DNA of 64,000 nt from Polytrichum commune (lineage: Eukaryota; Streptophyta; Polytrichopsida; Polytrichales; Polytrichaceae). Numbering within the stretch: the first letter of the stretch is position 1; every line of letters begins with the position of its first letter. The notes beneath the pieces are model-generated. The model did no database searches. It was not told the origin of the DNA and saw only the letters and a program-made list of their open reading frames with translations. Location of the stretch: contig OX485805.1 of NCBI GenBank assembly GCA_950295325.1, positions 57,004,758-57,068,757 of the forward strand, written 5' to 3'. The position numbers and the translations under genes are program-made. Below are positions 12,815-24,690 of the stretch, piece by piece.

Positions 12815-12965
12815 CAACTCCGATGTTGTCGCTAGTGTGAATTATGATGTTGCTTCGTTTTCAAGTTGGTCTAGAGTCTACATGTAAAACATGCAATACA
12901 AGAATTATAGAATCCCGAAGACTATTGCCTCCTTTCAAATACACGTGGAACATGCACGAACAAAC
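12815..12965 (+). repeat. Dispersed repeat R6, copy 1
   Basis: Aligns with 55447-55595 in the same orientation through ACTCCGATGTTG, GTGAATTATGNTGTT and AAGACTATTGCCTC. Class unknown. Confidence 0.6.
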
Positions 12966-13923
12966 CAACTGGGACCTAGTTCATTGTCAACATCATTGTG
13001 GGTAGGCCGAGCTTCAAAGCAAGTTGCCCACATAGCCTAATTCGGGCACCCATCAATTTGTTTAGTTGATTTGTGTGCTAGTGACCACTTAGCACCGGTT
13101 AGTGATTTTGTTAAAACAAGAATAGGTGGTACGTTATTGCATGTGACCATTTTACACCCATCTACCTTAAAATAACAACATCATCATCAAGCAATTACTT
13201 ATTGAACATCTTAGATTTTGGATGAGTGCATTCTCTACGGCAAGATGGGGTGGATGAGAGTTCTTAGACTCATTAAGATTTGTCCGTTCACGAAGGAGAG
13301 CTTGCTCAATACCTTTTACCTTTTACCACTCTCTGGGGCGAATCAACATGTACATTGGTTCCTTGGAGACAAGGGTTTAGGCATCCAACAAGGAACGAGT
13401 GTATGGGTTGGTTTGCCCAAATCGGGGGAAGGGGGGGGAGAGAGAGATACTTTGCGAACGGCACAATCTTATAGTCAGTTGGAATTGGGAAATTCTTAAC
13501 TCTTTTGTGGTATTTGGTGGCTTGGGGGTTTGTATAGAGAGAGTGAATTATTGTATACGAGCATACTCTCATCCATCCAACATGAAAACCTGAGTTCCTA
13601 AAGGATTTTTGTCAATTTGTTTCAAATGAACACGAGTTGACCAATTTGGAGTCTTTAAAACTGATTCCGGTCTCAAATCAACTAAAAGGGAATATCCTCC
13701 GAGATGCATACTATTTCAAGGTTATTTTACGTTGGATAAATGAGAGGCACGCTCGTATACGATGATTCCCTCTCTACGGGTTGTCCTTGGTGGTTTGTCC
13801 ATTGTTGCTTTAACTTTTACATGATGATGTGGCATGCGTGTGAGGGACCCCATCTCCCCTCCAACTAGACGTATTTTCTTGTTTCTTAATTCAATCTTGA
13901 CATTGGCTTGTTCGCCTTCTGGC

Positions 13924-13925
<2 letters not shown>
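12966..13925. other. Intergenic DNA with G8 tract
   Basis: A G8 run at 13431-13438 is followed by GA repeats. Overlapping reading frames around 13218-13593 occupy both strands and do not look coding. Confidence 0.45.
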
Positions 13926-13960
<35 letters not shown>

Positions 13961-13961
13961 A
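13926..13961. repeat. Microsatellite (CAA)n, about 12 units
   Basis: Uninterrupted CAA repeat. Confidence 0.97.
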
Positions 13962-15639
13962 GTTGTGGATTAAAATATCGAAAGATAAATTCATATGACA
14001 ATATCAAATTTCACATTTTCCCCTATCATTGGACATTACTAAAGGGCACTTCACACACGAGCCAAGAGCCGTGACCGTGAAATTGTGAGATCCCAAAAGA
14101 AAGTGTCCAAAGCCCGTCCCAACACACCTCCAAGATCATGTACTTGTGGGCACATACCCTCAAGGATAGTGTGAAGCCATGTGTGACCACGCCCTCAACC
14201 GAATGTTATTTCAATGAATGTCTATTCATGCGGATCCTCACACATGATAAAATAGAATAAATCAACGATTGTGAGCGTTCAGAAGGGCATGGTCTCCCAA
14301 TTTTGTGTTAGGCCTACCTCCAAGAGGTGGTTTTTGAGAATAGTCCAAGTGACCATGAAACACGATCCATTTGATGCCATGTAGGAATCCATGGAGACTT
14401 TACACCCATCTTGCATTCACAATACTCCGTTGGTCCCTCAAGCGCAGTGTGAAGTAGCGAACTTGGACCGGCTCCACCTTTTCCACCAATGAGAGTGCTT
14501 GAAGTGATATGGTCACGGGCTCTCAGCCTCGTGCGTGAAGTGGCCCTAAATAACTAACAGGTGATTGGCTTTTGATACCCATTCTATTGTTGACTATATT
14601 TATCACCTACCGTAGGTCAATAAAAATATTATTATTTTTCTTCGGGCAGGAGGTAGTGGGCTTCCGAATGGACTTTGGTGTAATGTGTAGACTTCCCAAG
14701 CCTACCTTGGTCGGCGTGGTGTGTGGATTGGGTAAGGTAGGTAAAATGGGAATGAGAAGCAAAGGCTAAATTTAAGGGTTCCCGACTATTTAATTCATTT
14801 CCGGTGCCGTGACTCACTGCAGCAATTTTGGAATTCGGACCCGGGTTGGGGTGAAATTATTCCCAATTTGACATGGAGTAAGAATTTCGACGACTGCCCG
14901 GAAATTTTTCATAGTTTTTTTTACGGCAAAGGTGGAGTTGAAAAGTGGTTTCCCCACTCATGGATCGTGAGGGAAAAAAAGGCCCCTATTATTGATTGGA
15001 TGCAATGATCATTACCTGCTTTTAAGTTACCTCTTGCCAACCCCCGACCCTCAACATGCAAAATGATTTGTGCAGCAATTGGGTTTTTAAGGAGTTGTTT
15101 TTACACTCCAACCTCCATATTACAACACTACGTTATATGACTATACGTCGCATTTCCCATCGACCATATTTTATAGTGTTAATTTATGTCCGCAACAACT
15201 ATGATGCTCGTATTGAGACATTTTTAGGCATGATTTGTCACATGGTAGAGGCAATTAATGTGCATAGGTGGTGGAGTCCGCATGTATTTCAAAGTTCATA
15301 TGTGATCAATACTTTACAACATGCATGAGAACGTTGTGTGCATTGGAGAATCTTGGGGAACATTCTTGTTCAGATAGAAATGTTCTTTTATACTTACGTA
15401 TCTTCAATATGTATATGAAATAGGCCATTTTCTTGGGAAGAAAACATGCTAGTACAATAATTGAAGCCAAAATGTCATATTACCGAGAATACGACATTTG
15501 GATAGTACGACACTTTCTTGCGCAACCAAGCATGTCATATCAAAGAGGGAGAACGATAGAAGTCGAATTTAGTGTGGACTGCCACATTGCTTTATGGGTT
15601 AACATCAATGTCGAACTCACAAACAAGTGAAGAAATGGT
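13962..15639. other. Intergenic DNA, no gene seen
   Basis: No conserved domain, RNA gene or repeat with a partner recognised. Confidence 0.45.
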
Positions 15640-15860
15640 GTAAAGAATCAATCAACACATATATGCTATCAAAATTGTAATACCAAACTGATGTTGATAG
15701 TTGGTGGGTCTCAAGGTGAGAGAATCTTTGTAAACATCAATTTTTATTGTGAGGTTAAAGCCATGTTAAACCATTTTGACAGTAGGATGAATTTACCCAA
15801 GTAAGAAGCATCACGGATGGTATATAGGCTTGCTTGATATTGCGCAAATAAGAATACCCT
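15640..15860 (+). repeat. Dispersed repeat R4, copy 2
   Basis: Partner of 7600-7870; same order of shared words, no intact reading frame. Confidence 0.55.
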
Positions 15861-17458
15861 CAAAAATCAATACCATACATGTATCATAAAGTGTAAATTT
15901 CTCATTACACCAACCCCTTGATGCTATAAATAGAAGATGATACCAATTCGACATTGATTGACACTCAATTACAATCATGTGCCAAATGGTGTGGCACAAA
16001 GAATCGTGAAAGTCACTCCAATATGCAACACCAAACCTCCACTCGCCAAATCATACAAGTTGTAGATATAGTCCACTCTCTAAGTTAGCAAGGGTTGTGT
16101 TTTGCATACGAATGCAAGGGTGGTCTTTAAATAAGTCAAGTTTTTACGGAGGATGAGAGGGAATTTTGTGCACATGTGTACTTCACATCCATCCATGTCA
16201 AAAATATGGCCATTGTTAAGTTTGTGGTTAATTTGTTTCTAATGTGATCAATTGAACTCACTACAGGTCATCCAAATAAAATACGGTGTCATGTGGGACC
16301 ATGTGTTATGTTGGATGAACAAGACTCACACTTGTGTGCAATAATTTCTATCGTTCATTGATTAGGTTCGTATTCATATCCATGTAAGTGCAATGAGAGA
16401 TTAGAGCTTGATCCTTGTTGGGTTTCTTATCCATCACTAAATGCATTAATGTGTTCCTAGTAAAAATAGCATGATTCACATTGTTTTGGGTTATACACTA
16501 CAATAAATAGTGTAAAACTCATTGTCCACACTACAATAAAGTGTTTAACAACGTAGTTATTCTCTTAAAGTTTGAGGAAATCTAGCGGATTGTATAAGAA
16601 GATGTACCTAATATAAGATAGTGTTTGACATACCTTCAATGTGGAGACCAATTGCATTCCTTCTCAACAACAAATACATGAAATGTGTAATGTTTAGACA
16701 TGTTGTTTTAAGCATGTGAGTAAGGTGTTCTGCCAAATTTTGAAGCTAGTAACCCCTAAAAAACGTAAAGTAGAGACTTGAAGACCTAGTTTAGAATTGA
16801 CTTGCAAAGAAAAAGTTGTGTGGAGAGTGATTTCTAAACCACGCTGATAACAAGTCCAAATAATTAGTATTTATTCCATTAAGGGCACGGGGCATGGAAT
16901 ACCAAGAGTTAATTCAACAAGAATGCAATGAATATTTTAGACAAGATCTAAGTTCATTTGATTGGGTGGTGGATATCTCTCGTATCTATAAACTAAAATT
17001 AGCATTGATGTGTTTTATAGTGACGTGAAAGGGAGAGTGTTTTACTTTGCCATGAACATGTGTTACCAAGCTTGATGGCATGGGAGTTTCTCCTATTATA
17101 TTTACCAAAAGCAAGGTTCTTCTGCTGCAAAATCATAACCTTTGGGCACTTTCACAAACACGTTCTTTGAACCGATGGGAACCATCACCGCATTTGACAA
17201 CCACATATACAATATCATCTATACAATTTGCAACAATTTGTGTTTGTCCCAAAAGAATGCGTAACATTGCACAACTCTTTTGTTGCATTCCGTGGGACCA
17301 CATGAGCATCATACTCATTTAATTATAGGATTCCTCGTGTACAAGGAGCACTCGTGGTGTGTAATGTGAACTTTTCGACAAGCAGTTGTAGATGTATATG
17401 AGTTTTTTTTTAAATCGTAGTTCCATTTCTTTGGAAAGAGGTCATCATGTAGTTGCTT
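15861..17458. other. Intergenic DNA, no gene seen
   Basis: Short direct repeats of ACACTACAATAAA near 16495 and 16535; nothing else recognised. Confidence 0.4.
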
Positions 17459-17580
17459 AGGTCTAGTTGCCATGTAGGCTGCTCGCCCACCATATTCTAG
17501 TGAAAATGTAGATTCCAATCAATGACATCTACATTTTCACTAGACTTTGGTGCGCGAGTAGCCCACATGAAAACTAACCC
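17459..17580. repeat. Foldback element, about 122 bp
   Basis: The left arm (from 17459, with CATGTAGGCTGCTCG and CTAGTGAAAATGTAGAT) pairs with the right arm (from 17580 backward, with CATGTGGGCTACTCG and the identical CTAGTGAAAATGTAGAT). Arms are about 52 nt around a loop of about 14 nt. MITE-like or hairpin-RNA-like. Confidence 0.8.
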
Positions 17581-17690
17581 TTGGTAACGTAATGAACCTT
17601 GAACCCGGTTGAGCATAAAACACGGTGCATCCCCTTTACGAACAAGGTACGTGACCCATCCCAATTAACTATGCGATTACTACCTCAACA

Positions 17691-17837
17691 TCATAACATT
17701 ATTACGCAGTGTGCATGTGTTCATGTGGGCCCTAAGAATATAACCATATAATCCTCCTTGCACTAGGTTGGGGCATCCCATGGTTATATTCAGAGGGCCC
17801 ACATGAACGAAACGCACATTGCTTAATAATGTTATGA
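17691..17837. repeat. Foldback element B, about 147 bp
   Basis: The left arm opens TCATAACATTATTACGCA and passes through TTCATGTGGGCCC and GAATATAACCA; the right arm is its reverse complement with a few mismatches. The two foldbacks at 17459 and 17691 are only 110 bp apart but unrelated. Half of this element recurs at 57512-57574. Confidence 0.8.
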
Positions 17838-19196
17838 TAACAACAAAGGGGAAACTTTTGAAGTATTTTATCCTTGGTCATTGACGGATATGATAATTCG
17901 GCTTTATTACTACATAAGTACCTTTAGTACTACATCAGTTAAAGTGTCGTAAACATGTATTGAATTCTATATTTGTTAATAGTCGACTGTTTACGGAACA
18001 AAGTGTCTCCTCAAAGAAAGCATCCAAAGCTTCAAACCCCAAAAACCCGACGTCAAAATTCAAATTGTTACTCGATACGGTCAATCCATTCAAACTCGAC
18101 CACTCGTTTTTTCCTCCTACTTTTAACATTCCTCGGGCGGGGTGCAATAGTGAAAGTATTATATTTTTTCTTTTCTTTTCCCCTAAAACGTACACTAAAT
18201 TGTCCTATTATTAGTGTTGGATTTCCGCATTACTAGTTTATCGAGTGTGGGTTTTTTTACTCAAGCTACATGAATAGTTAGAACACGAAATCGACTTCTT
18301 GGTTAAAAAAATGATAATGTGGGTAAAAAGCTATGGCATCACGTAAGTTTATAGTAGAGGTAGGACAAGCCGGTGTAGTTTATAGGAAGATTTGGGAACG
18401 CACATGATGTACCTATTAAATGCTCTCATTTGAATGTGGTCCCATAGTGTGGGGGCATTAATTGAAGCGAGGGAGTCCTAGTGCATTGAATGCTTTGGTT
18501 GAGACTATAAAAAGAAACGCACAAGCTTGTTCCCTTTCTACACATACAATGCCACGTGTGCTAATACTTGTCACCCTACCAACATTGCATGGCCAATGCC
18601 AGCTCTTGTTGCATGGTGGATGAAACCCCAGGTTGTACAATGGATGATACCCATCAAAAGGCGTGGATGAAATATGTTACAGAACGGCTTCCCTATAGAA
18701 ATATTTTGTCCCGAGGTCGGGAACACTTTGAGCAAGTTTATTGGGTCTAAGAAACGCTTTGCTTTCTCTCCGGGCACACCCAACACGCTCACGACAAGGA
18801 AGTCGTAAGGGGTCCGTTTGACGACAAGCAAATCACATGTATAATATGATATGGGACATGTAATACTTGTGCATTAAACCATCCATATATGTTGTGTAGA
18901 ATGTGAGTAAATATTGTTGCTCATTTTGTATACGTATTGTTTGTAATCCGGGGCTTACCATTTGCGGTCCTATTTGTTGAGTGAAATGCGATGAGGAAAT
19001 CAAGCAAGTTGGAGAGAGATTGTTAGCTCAATTCGTGATACACCATTTATTTATTTGTGGGGTTGTTTTGAGCACACCACATAACATTACTCGACTGATG
19101 AGCGTTGTTCACAGGGCCCTGCGAGAGACTCGAGAATAAAGCCTCCGGATGCCAGAATGCCAATGCTTCATACCGAATCTAAAAGGGACAAGCATC
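17838..19196. other. Intergenic DNA, no gene recognised
   Basis: A short plus-strand segment near 18568-18750 has protein-like composition but matches no family I know. Confidence 0.35.
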
Positions 19197-19291
19197 ATTT
19201 CTTGATTTCCCCTCAGGTTGCACTAGTTCTCCCGAGGTGGTTGTTGTTGGTTCCTTTGACGATGAAATTTTCAATTTGTGCCCCCCCCCCC
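19197..19291 (+). repeat. Dispersed repeat R5, copy 2, ending in C11
   Basis: Partner of 12080-12185. It ends at C11 (19281-19291) followed by A7. Confidence 0.6.
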
Positions 19292-20244
19292 AAAAAAACA
19301 AATCATCAAGACAACTGAACACCACTCATCAACTGAATAATGTTATGCACATGACCAGAAATAGATTGTAGTGTTAATAACGCGGATGACCCACAAATTA
19401 TTGTGAATTGGTAGGGACGTATATTTAAAAAAAGGGCGGTCGCCTTCGGACAAAGATGTTGACCAATCTCCAAATTATGATATGTATGTGTATATGTTAC
19501 AAAAAGGAATGTGGAATTTTCCACAAGAAGGATGCATGCGAGGCTCAATGATGTCCAAGCCTGGGGACCAAGACTCTTTCACAGGCATATTAGGTCGGTC
19601 TTATTTTGTTCGATGAAACAAAAACGGGCCACCGTTTGAAGACCCTAGCTTCGATTCGTTTGTTTTGTTTTAGGCAAATCGAAACCAAGATATAAGGGTG
19701 TGGGCCTCGCTTGATGGGATTCTTTTTAATTGGGAGGGGGGGGGGACACCTACAATGACCTTTTTTTGTTGGCCCATGCCTTCCAAATTCCACCGAAAGC
19801 GTAGTGATCACACTCACCAAAATATACACACCGAACCCATACAAATGTGTTGGGGGAAAAATGGTCTTGGGACCACATACTAGGAACCACACAAATTTGT
19901 TGGGGTTTCTAGTCTAATTTGTTGTGTACCCACCCTCATAACAAGCAAGGGTTGTTTCACATTCAACTTCATTGCTTCGCATTTTAATTCTCTAACTTAT
20001 TCTCAATTGTTGTGTATGTGTATATGTGTGTGTGTGGTTATTGGTTATTGGTTACTAATGATTTGGACCCATCTACAAATGGGGGCCATAGTCTACATAC
20101 AAGAGGGGGTTCTTCATCTTGGAGTTGGTGTCTATAATTGTCAGGTAGCGGTGTGTTGTTTAGATGGTTTTTTCTTTCTCTCTCTCCAACGTCTACTTCT
20201 CGTAGGCTATGAAACATGTAAGTAGTGTGAGATGAATCGCAAAA
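19292..20244. other. Intergenic DNA with G10 tract
   Basis: G10 at 19736-19745. TG-rich stretch near 20010-20045. No gene seen. Confidence 0.4.
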
Positions 20245-20540
20245 CTAAATCATGCATGTCACCATTTGCCTCATAAGCTTTGGAGTCCATATGAATATCT
20301 TATTCAATGTCAAAGTGAAGGTTCTCGTGGCCGTTAAGTGGTCGTATAGGTTCTCCCAATCATGTTGACCATTGAACCTTAGATGGTTAGCGTATTTCGA
20401 GCATGCAGTCCAATCTCTTGTGAACACTCGTTGTTTCGATGTCCATTCTTGGATCCACGTATGGACGTATGCCACACAATCACATACGTCCAAATTGATG
20501 TTGTGTTGGAATTAGGTATGTCTACCTCATCTATCTTATA
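20245..20540 (-). repeat. Dispersed repeat R7, copy 1
   Basis: Member of a four-copy family (20245, 20860, 21815, 29700). On the minus strand the core reads GAGATTGGACTGCATGCTCG, and further on TTCACTTTGACATTGAATAA and GATATTCATATGGACTCCAAA. Short protein-like segments appear in more than one frame (for example WTACSKYANHLRFNG, and later MDSKAYEANGD), so the copy is frame-broken. Looks like the remnant of a coding mobile element; class not identified. Confidence 0.65.
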
Positions 20541-20859
20541 AGCGGTTTGTAAATAATAATAATAAAATTGGAATCTATGACTAGGTTCTTAGGAAGTTTT
20601 AAAGACCGCGATATTTTTGATATTTTCCCAATACATTGTATTGGGAGTGTGCCAAGTGTCATCACGTCTCATAACAATGCGGGTAGGAATGTGCAATCGG
20701 TGAAAACTCATGAATCAATGCCTACATTAGTTTATCTACCTAAGGTAGATGGGTCTTCTATTATTGATAATAATATACTTTACCCCCTCCCCCCGATTAG
20801 CCTACTCTCCTAAGATAGGAAACAAATTATAAGCAAGAGATGGTGAGCAAGTTTGAATC

Positions 20860-21115
20860 GAGCCTTGTTCATCTTTAGTTTGAAGATTATCGTGCTCATT
20901 AAATGGTCCTATATGTCCTTTCAATTATGTTCGTAATTGAGCTAAGAATGGTCAGCATATCCTGAGCATGTGATCCAATCTCTTTTAAAACACATGTCTT
21001 TTTAGTGCCCATTATAGGATGCACAACTACATGTAACCACACACTTCAATGTGTGTGATTAATATACATGTTTGAATTAGGCACGGTCTATCTTAGTAAT
21101 GAAAGGATGTACCTG
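20860..21115 (-). repeat. Dispersed repeat R7, copy 2 (diverged)
   Basis: Same orientation as copy 1 and only about 320 bp from it; shares AGAGATTGGATC, GCATGCTCAGGA-like words and GGCACGGTCTATC / GTATGTCTACC at the far end. Two adjacent copies may be a local duplication. Confidence 0.55.
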
Positions 21116-21814
21116 CCTATAAGCTCGACAAGTTAATATCTTACTCATATGCAACACGTGTGGTAACTCCGAAAGCCTAATGCGAACCACTAGAGTCACC
21201 AATTTTACAATGGTGATTGAGGGCTCAAAGGCTCAAACTCCAAAACTATGACAATAGTTCCATGAGAGTGGGAGTGGGCAATGCAGAGTAAGTAGCTAGG
21301 TTAGGTTTCAAGAGCCGATGCGGGGAGTGAGATGCTTCGCATCACCACGGCGGTGGCTATGGTGGCGATGAAAGCTTTTACGATGGCTTTCCATGTTGCT
21401 TCGTGGAGATTAAAAAAAAAATCGGGGGCATTTTAAAAGGTTTTCGGTTCCATCCGCCCCCCGAGATTTTTGCATGAAAATCGGACTCATGGCCACTAAA
21501 ACACACCGTTACCAACACGCAACTTAAGTGCCGTGATTATGCAAGCACTCCACGGCTCTCAAAACTACGCACAATCACCTAAGTTCCGTTCTATACACAT
21601 GTCCTTGAAAGAGAGCCCTTCCAACTTTGTAGAACCCAAATGTAAATTTCCGATAGTGCCAAGTGGTTTATTTGTGGACTTTGACCAATTGGAAATGGAC
21701 ACATGGCTAGTTCATTCCCGGTTAAGGTGGGCCTAAATCCAACACAACAATTATCTAGACACCAATATTCGAGTGGCACGTGGTTAGGTGTGAATCTAAA
21801 ATGGACGCCCAGAA
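21116..21814. other. Intergenic DNA
   Basis: A slightly GC-rich patch at 21290-21400; no gene recognised. Confidence 0.4.
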
Positions 21815-21985
21815 GTCACTTGGTTCAAATAGATCAAACTGCATGTTCAAAATATGCTAACCATTCTAAATTTGATAGTCAACATGATCGAGGGGGCTTA
21901 TCTAACTGCATACTGTACACGGGAACTTCCCTTCAATACTAAATGAGATATTCATACGAGCTCTAGAAATTATGAGGAAAATCGC
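21815..21985 (+). repeat. Dispersed repeat R7, copy 3 (inverted)
   Basis: Opposite orientation to copies 1 and 2: GATCAAACTGCATGTTCAAA, GTCAACATGATCGAGG and GATATTCATACGAGCTC match the minus strand of copy 1. Confidence 0.6.
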
Positions 21986-22702
21986 TCTGGACGCAATTGG
22001 ATTTCCTATTCATATTGCACTATTTGCATGTTTCGTATTCTACGGGATGTGGGTGCAAAGAGAAAAGTACCAAAATAACACACATCTACATTTTTTATTT
22101 TTTGTTTGTGAGACATAAGGCCAAAATACCAACGCCAAAATGCATTAAGAACCAAGTAAGACATGCCCACTTCAAGAAGAGGTGAAGCCCCCTCAGAAGT
22201 GCCACACCACCGCATAGAAAGTAACAAAGAGACCCAGACCCCGCCAAGGACCACCCATGCCCACCAACCAAGGACTACCCCAAGTCCCTTACTGACCAAA
22301 CATACAGACCAAAATGATTGGTTATGTTGTTGTTTCCGACTCCAAGTGATTGTCAAATCGTTCCTCCTACAAAAGACATTTCTAGCACCCCAAATTCGGT
22401 CGAACCCTATAAGCAGGGTTTCAGCTGAGCATGCGCTATTCTTAACAAGAAAACGATAGAACCGTGAGGCTTTGTCCTTTATTATGAAAGACTATAATTG
22501 TAGTTATCCACTTTGCTCATGCCAATTCATGGATATTCACTATATCAAACCTTTCTTGGATTTTGTGCACCTTCTTCTCAAATACGGGTCAAGGATTGAA
22601 GCTACTCATTTATCACCCAAAATTTTTGAAATAAATAATCAATAACTGCCAAAATAACTATAGTTAACTATATTTCTTTCAATGCATTTTAGGGAGCACT
22701 TG

Positions 22703-22734
<32 letters not shown>

Positions 22735-23299
22735 AGTTAACATCCACGTTACATAAAGTGGACCAAAAATAACAAGAACGAGTAACGTCCAAGTGTGAAC
22801 ACAAAGTGGTTAGGAGATTTGCTCTTGAAACGAAGAAGTTGATGCATAGTCTCTATCCTACAGACAGAGCCAACAAATTTAACCACTCTCCCAAACCACG
22901 TTTACATACATAATGAGGTCATCTAAGATGAGGTGTTTAACGCACTTCCAACATTACCTCGCTCACATACATTCGATGCACGATTACCTAGCTAGGCTCG
23001 AACTTTAGCTTGGGGTGGGTACCCACTCCATTCGAGTGGCGCCCTTCCTCCCATGTTGGGTATGGATGAACATCATCCATGACGTCATTGTTCATCCACC
23101 CACTTGTGCCTTGGATACTCCACCGCTAGGGCCCCACTTCGCGGGCCATAGGCGTCCATAAAGGCGGTGACATTCTAGTTTTAAAGGGGAGCCAAATATG
23201 GAGGTTCTCGGGATCAAGGTGGGGTTGCATGCATTGCATGGTGGTGTACAAACGCCCACGGACTCAATTGCTTTTGTGTAACTTTATGTGTATTGCATA
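21986..23299. other. Intergenic DNA
   Basis: No gene recognised. The reading frame at 22006-22356 (minus) and its plus-strand overlap at 22163-22459 do not look coding. Confidence 0.4.
22702..22728. repeat. Microsatellite (TA)n
   Basis: About 13 TA units, flanked on both sides by AACTATAGTTAAC, which is itself palindromic. Confidence 0.95.
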
Positions 23300-23365
23300 A
23301 TATACATATAAGTTAAGATTGGTTCCCGCCACTCGTGTCCCATGTTCAAGGTCCGATTCCACGTA
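23300..23365 (+). repeat. tRNA-like (SINE-type) head
   Basis: GGTCCGATTCC at about 23350-23360 differs from the pol III B box GGTTCGANTCC at one place and is preceded by CACTCGTGTCCCATGTTCAA, typical of the anticodon-to-T-arm part of tRNA-derived SINEs. The A box is poor. Likely a SINE remnant. Confidence 0.3.
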
Positions 23366-23484
23366 AATAAGTTACTAAGGGCTTTGGGTGTCCACGGTGT
23401 CATTCCCTTTGGCCGGCCGCCCAAGAATATACTAATTAAGCTTCACATGCATTCATATCGGACTACACCGTTCATGCACTAATA

Positions 23485-24538
23485 GCCCGCCCACACCTGC
23501 TGGTGGGAGGGCCAGTCGCAGGCTCCCACCAGCAGGGGGCCACTTTTCAACTCACTTTTCCCACCGGCTACGATTGGGCGCAACCAACGCGCCCATCGCC
23601 CGTTCACTGTCACAATCGACGAGAGTTAACTTGCATTTCTTTTGGACTATTAGCGGCGAGTGAATTACGATTGAGGCGAACCGGCAATTAGTTACAAAAG
23701 TACGGACAATTTTGAGAAATAACCGGTGGAAGTTCAAGACTGCAGGAAAATTACCCAATCATGTTAGACGAATTTATAGAATATACCCCAATTGAATATA
23801 GGAAAACCGGAGGATGTCAATATGTAACTGGTTGGCCCGAATTATCTTGTTTGTTTTTGACAATGAAACAAACTTGGTTCATTTTTCCTAAAATGAAGTG
23901 ACATTTTTAAACTAAAAGTATATCTCAACTACTACTAAATATTTTATTTTAGTATCATATGGTATTTTATGTCACATGTGGTAACTTTTTTTATTGACAC
24001 TTCATATGAATAAGTTTAGTGCAAATATCACCACCACAAGCTACTTTTGGTTCATCCACCTTTGGTATATTCTGCATCCTAAAATTCATATTAAGAAATG
24101 TCATCATGGATGATTGAAATTTGGATGAACATTCACCTAAGAAGTGACATTAATTACAACAAATGTAAACCTATAATGTCTAATTTCCTTTTTTAGAAGT
24201 TCAAGACTCCAAGAAAATTACCGAGCATGTTAGAGGTTTTTATAGAATATACCTTGATTTATCCCAGGAAAACCGGAGGATGTCAACGTGTAACCGATTG
24301 GACTTGCAAACAATAGGGTCTCAATCAATTATGCCCAAAAATCTCCCCGATCACTGGGTCCGAAGAATTTCACGTTTTTCTCAAGTTTTACTAGTCAGAG
24401 TGGGCAAAGAAAGTTTCGCGAAGGTTCCTGGGGCAAATTTTTTTTTTGCGAGAGAGTGTAGACGCCCACACCTACTGGTGGCAGCGAACGGGCGAACTCC
24501 GTTCACTGCTGCCCACCACCAGTAGGTGTGGGTAGGGT
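23485..24538. mobile_element. TIR element with terminal hairpins, about 1054 bp
   Basis: The left end reads GCCCGCCCACACCTGCTGGT and the reverse complement of the right end reads ACCCTACCCACACCTACTGG. Just inside each end is a second inverted copy that forms a terminal hairpin (23493-23534 and about 24468-24530). ATA flanks both ends (23482-23484, 24539-24541), a possible 3-bp duplication. It appears to contain a second, hAT-like unit at about 23660-24356. No transposase. Confidence 0.5.
23660..24356. repeat. hAT-like MITE relative with internal duplication
   Basis: The left end (GATTGAGGCGAACCGGCAAT) and right end (AAATCTCCCCGATCACTG) match the ends of the 226-bp element at 31382-31607. Unlike that copy, the central AGTTCAAGACT...GGATGTCAA block occurs twice (23731-23838 and 24198-24308), separated by about 350 bp of unrelated AT-rich DNA. 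A word GATGATTGAAATTTGG at 24107 is shared with 40018 and 54056. Confidence 0.55.
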
Positions 24539-24599
24539 ATAAGTTACTAGGATTGTGGGTATTGTCACACACTTGCATTTGACACGATGGTCTGTTGTG

Positions 24600-24690
24600 T
24601 CAAATTAGCCATTTGCTAAATGGTCATTTTCACACTAAAGACCATTGAGTCAATTGCCAACGTGTGTTTGAACCCACCATCCTAGTTATA
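24600..24690 (+). repeat. tRNA-like (SINE-type) fragment
   Basis: GACCATTGAGTCAATTGCCA followed by ACGTGTGTTTGAACCCACC resembles an anticodon arm plus T arm with a B box; CTAAATGGTCATTTTCACAC upstream resembles an A-box/D-arm. It does not fold into a standard complete tRNA by eye, so a SINE remnant is more likely. Confidence 0.35.

Noticed and set aside
20245-20493. R7 copy as the end of a LINE endonuclease (a YDH motif resembling SDH)
   Set aside because: The resemblance is short and the best-conserved frame differs between copies; identity left open.
22006-22459. Overlapping 116-codon minus and 98-codon plus frames
   Set aside because: Both are chance frames over a stop-poor segment; neither matches a family.
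24600-24690. Functional tRNA gene
   Set aside because: Arms do not pair well enough by eye for a cloverleaf; better explained as a SINE fragment.
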